A stretch of DNA of 16,370 bases from positions 1 through 16,370 of the forward strand of contig CAXTTS010000057.1 in NCBI GenBank assembly GCA_964247265.1, written 5' to 3'. Positions 15,167 through 16,370 of the stretch are shown here, piece by piece. Each line of letters opens with the position of its first letter. Within the stretch, counting starts at the first letter, position 1. The notes under the pieces are model-generated. The model was not told the origin of the DNA and did no database searches. It saw nothing but the letters and a program-made list of their open reading frames with translations. Origin of the DNA: Alterirhizorhabdus sp964247265. Its GTDB lineage: Bacteria > Pseudomonadota > Alphaproteobacteria > Sphingomonadales > Sphingomonadaceae. A program made the position numbers and the translations under genes.

Positions 15167-16370
15167 CAACGTGCCTCTCCGTGCGCCGCGACCGGCGTGT
15201 GAGCGGCCTCATGGCCCGTTGCGCGCGAGCCGGCGGAAACATGCGCGTCGCCGCCCGGCCATGTGCGATCGACCCGCGCAAGCACCACGCCGACATCCCG
15301 ACGCATCGGATGGATGAAGCTTTCCGGATAGACGCCCATCCACAAGACAACGAGCGCGATCGGCACGAGCAGCGCGATCTCTCGCTTGCTCAGGTCGGCC
15401 ATCGCCATCACGTCCGGCTTGTCGAGCACGCCGTACACGACCCGGCGGTAGAGATAGAGCATGTAGGTCGCACCCAGGATGATCCCCGTCGTCGCCACCA
15501 GCGCGACCCAGCTATTCGCCCGGTACGAGCCCATGAGCGACAGGAACTCGCCGACGAAGCCGCTCGTGCCCGGCAAGCCGACGGACGCCATCGTAAACAG
15601 CAGCAGCAGGATCGCATAGCGCGGCATGTTGTTGGCCAGGCCGCCATAACGCGCGATCTCCCGCGTGTGCAGCCGGTCGTAGATCACGCCGACGCAGAGA
15701 AACAGCGCGCCGGAGACGAGGCCGTGGCTCAGCATCACCAGCATCGCGCCTTCGATGCCTTGGCGGTTGAACGAAAACAGCCCGATCGTCACGAAAGCCA
15801 TATGCGCGACCGAGGAATAAGCGATCAGCTTCTTCATGTCGCTCTGCACCAGCGCGACGAGCGAGGTGTAGACGATCGCCACCATCGACAGGCCCATGAC
15901 CAGCCAGAACAATTGGGCGGAGGCCAGCGGGAACATCGGCAACAGGAAACGGATGAAGCCATAGCCGCCCATCTTCAGCAGCACGCCGGCCAGGATCACG
16001 GAGCCCGCGGTCGGCGCCTGCACATGCGCGTCGGGCAGCCACGTATGCACCGGCCACATCGGCATCTTTACCGCGAATGATGCGAAGAAGGCCAGGAACA
16101 GCCAGGTCTGCGCATGGGCCGGAAAGTCGTGCATCATGAGGGTCGGGATGTCGGTGGTGCCCGCCTCGCGCGCCATCCACAGCATCGCGATCAGCATCAG
16201 CACAGACCCGAGCAGCGTGTAGAGGAAGAATTTGTAGCTCGCGTAGATCCGCTCCGCGCCGCCCCAGATGCCGATGATGAGGTACATCGGGATCAGGCCG
16301 GCTTCGAAGAAGATGTAGAACAGGAACAGGTCCTGCGCCGCGAACACGCCCAGCATTAGCGTTTCCATGA
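15166..16370 (-). CDS. nuoM: NADH-quinone oxidoreductase subunit M, C-terminal part (runs off the window)
   Basis: Second large proton-pumping subunit of Complex I. 400 residues are visible; the frame is open at the right edge and the ATG at 16368 is an internal Met, so roughly the first 110 residues of this ~510-residue family lie outside. Diagnostic segments are KMPMWPVHTWLPDAHVQAPT, then GSVILAGVLLKMGGYG with the channel Lys, LIAYSSVAHMAF, and GLPGTSGFVGEFL. The soluble tail after HPMRR (about 45 residues, rich in His, Ala and Gly, with WPGGDAHVSAG) is longer than I would expect for NuoM and probably specific to the group. It overlaps nuoN by one base in TGATG. Confidence 0.97.
   Translation of the reverse strand, partial: METLMLGVFAAQDLFLFYIFFEAGLIPMYLIIGIWGGAERIYASYKFFLYTLLGSVLMLIAMLWMAREAGTTDIPTLMMHDFPAHAQTWLFLAFFASFAVKMPMWPVHTWLPDAHVQAPTAGSVILAGVLLKMGGYGFIRFLLPMFPLASAQLFWLVMGLSMVAIVYTSLVALVQSDMKKLIAYSSVAHMAFVTIGLFSFNRQGIEGAMLVMLSHGLVSGALFLCVGVIYDRLHTREIARYGGLANNMPRYAILLLLFTMASVGLPGTSGFVGEFLSLMGSYRANSWVALVATTGIILGATYMLYLYRRVVYGVLDKPDVMAMADLSKREIALLVPIALVVLWMGVYPESFIHPMRRDVGVVLARVDRTWPGGDAHVSAGSRATGHEAAHTPVAAHGEAR

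Noticed and set aside
1..16370. tRNA, rRNA, CRISPR arrays, insertion sequences, prophage or integration sites
   Set aside because: I saw no transposase, integrase, direct-repeat array or recognisable tRNA/rRNA sequence on either strand; gene content is chromosomal and evenly GC-rich.

Overview
The window is GC-rich chromosomal DNA from an alphaproteobacterium, most likely a sphingomonad (order Sphingomonadales). The evidence is the bias for G or C at third codon positions, protein sequences typical of that order, and the gene orders comEC / gltX-gltA and nuoM-nuoN-birA-coaX-rnj-DUF1467, which I recognise from sphingomonad genomes (recalled, not searched). I see no insertion sequence, prophage, CRISPR array, tRNA or rRNA. 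No gene looks frameshifted. Two genes run off the window: comEC at the left edge and nuoM at the right edge.

Left part (1-3660): the start of comEC (DNA-uptake channel, minus strand) is divergent from gltX (glutamyl-tRNA synthetase) and gltA (citrate synthase), both plus strand. A long inverted repeat closes gltA and faces the converging histidine-kinase gene.

Centre (3658-10112): this is the unusual part. Four minus-strand genes lie in transcription order: a small Hpt-fold protein, a fusion of a nucleotidyltransferase-like domain with a CDP-alcohol-phosphotransferase-like membrane domain, a DUF2336 protein, and a cytosolic histidine-kinase-like protein whose start overlaps the DUF2336 stop. 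Divergent from them is a 765-residue protein with two membrane helices and a long coiled coil, resembling the polarity factor TipN in architecture. In three of the four minus-strand proteins the expected catalytic or phospho-accepting residues appear to be replaced: Ala for the H-box His, Trp for the Hpt His, and Ala/Gly for the CDP-alcohol transferase Asp residues. Sequences resembling CtrA boxes (TTAA-N7-TTAA with one mismatch) lie in the divergent promoter and just before the DUF2336 gene. I infer, without proof, a cell-cycle or polarity module built partly from non-catalytic signalling folds.

Right part (10115-16370): a tight minus-strand run in transcription order nuoM, nuoN (Complex I proton-pumping subunits), birA (biotin ligase lacking the repressor domain and lacking an ordinary start codon), coaX (type III pantothenate kinase), rnj (ribonuclease J) and a DUF1467 membrane protein. 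Stop/start overlaps couple nuoM-nuoN and nuoN-birA. Two tandem hairpins lie between coaX and rnj, and another hairpin follows rnj.
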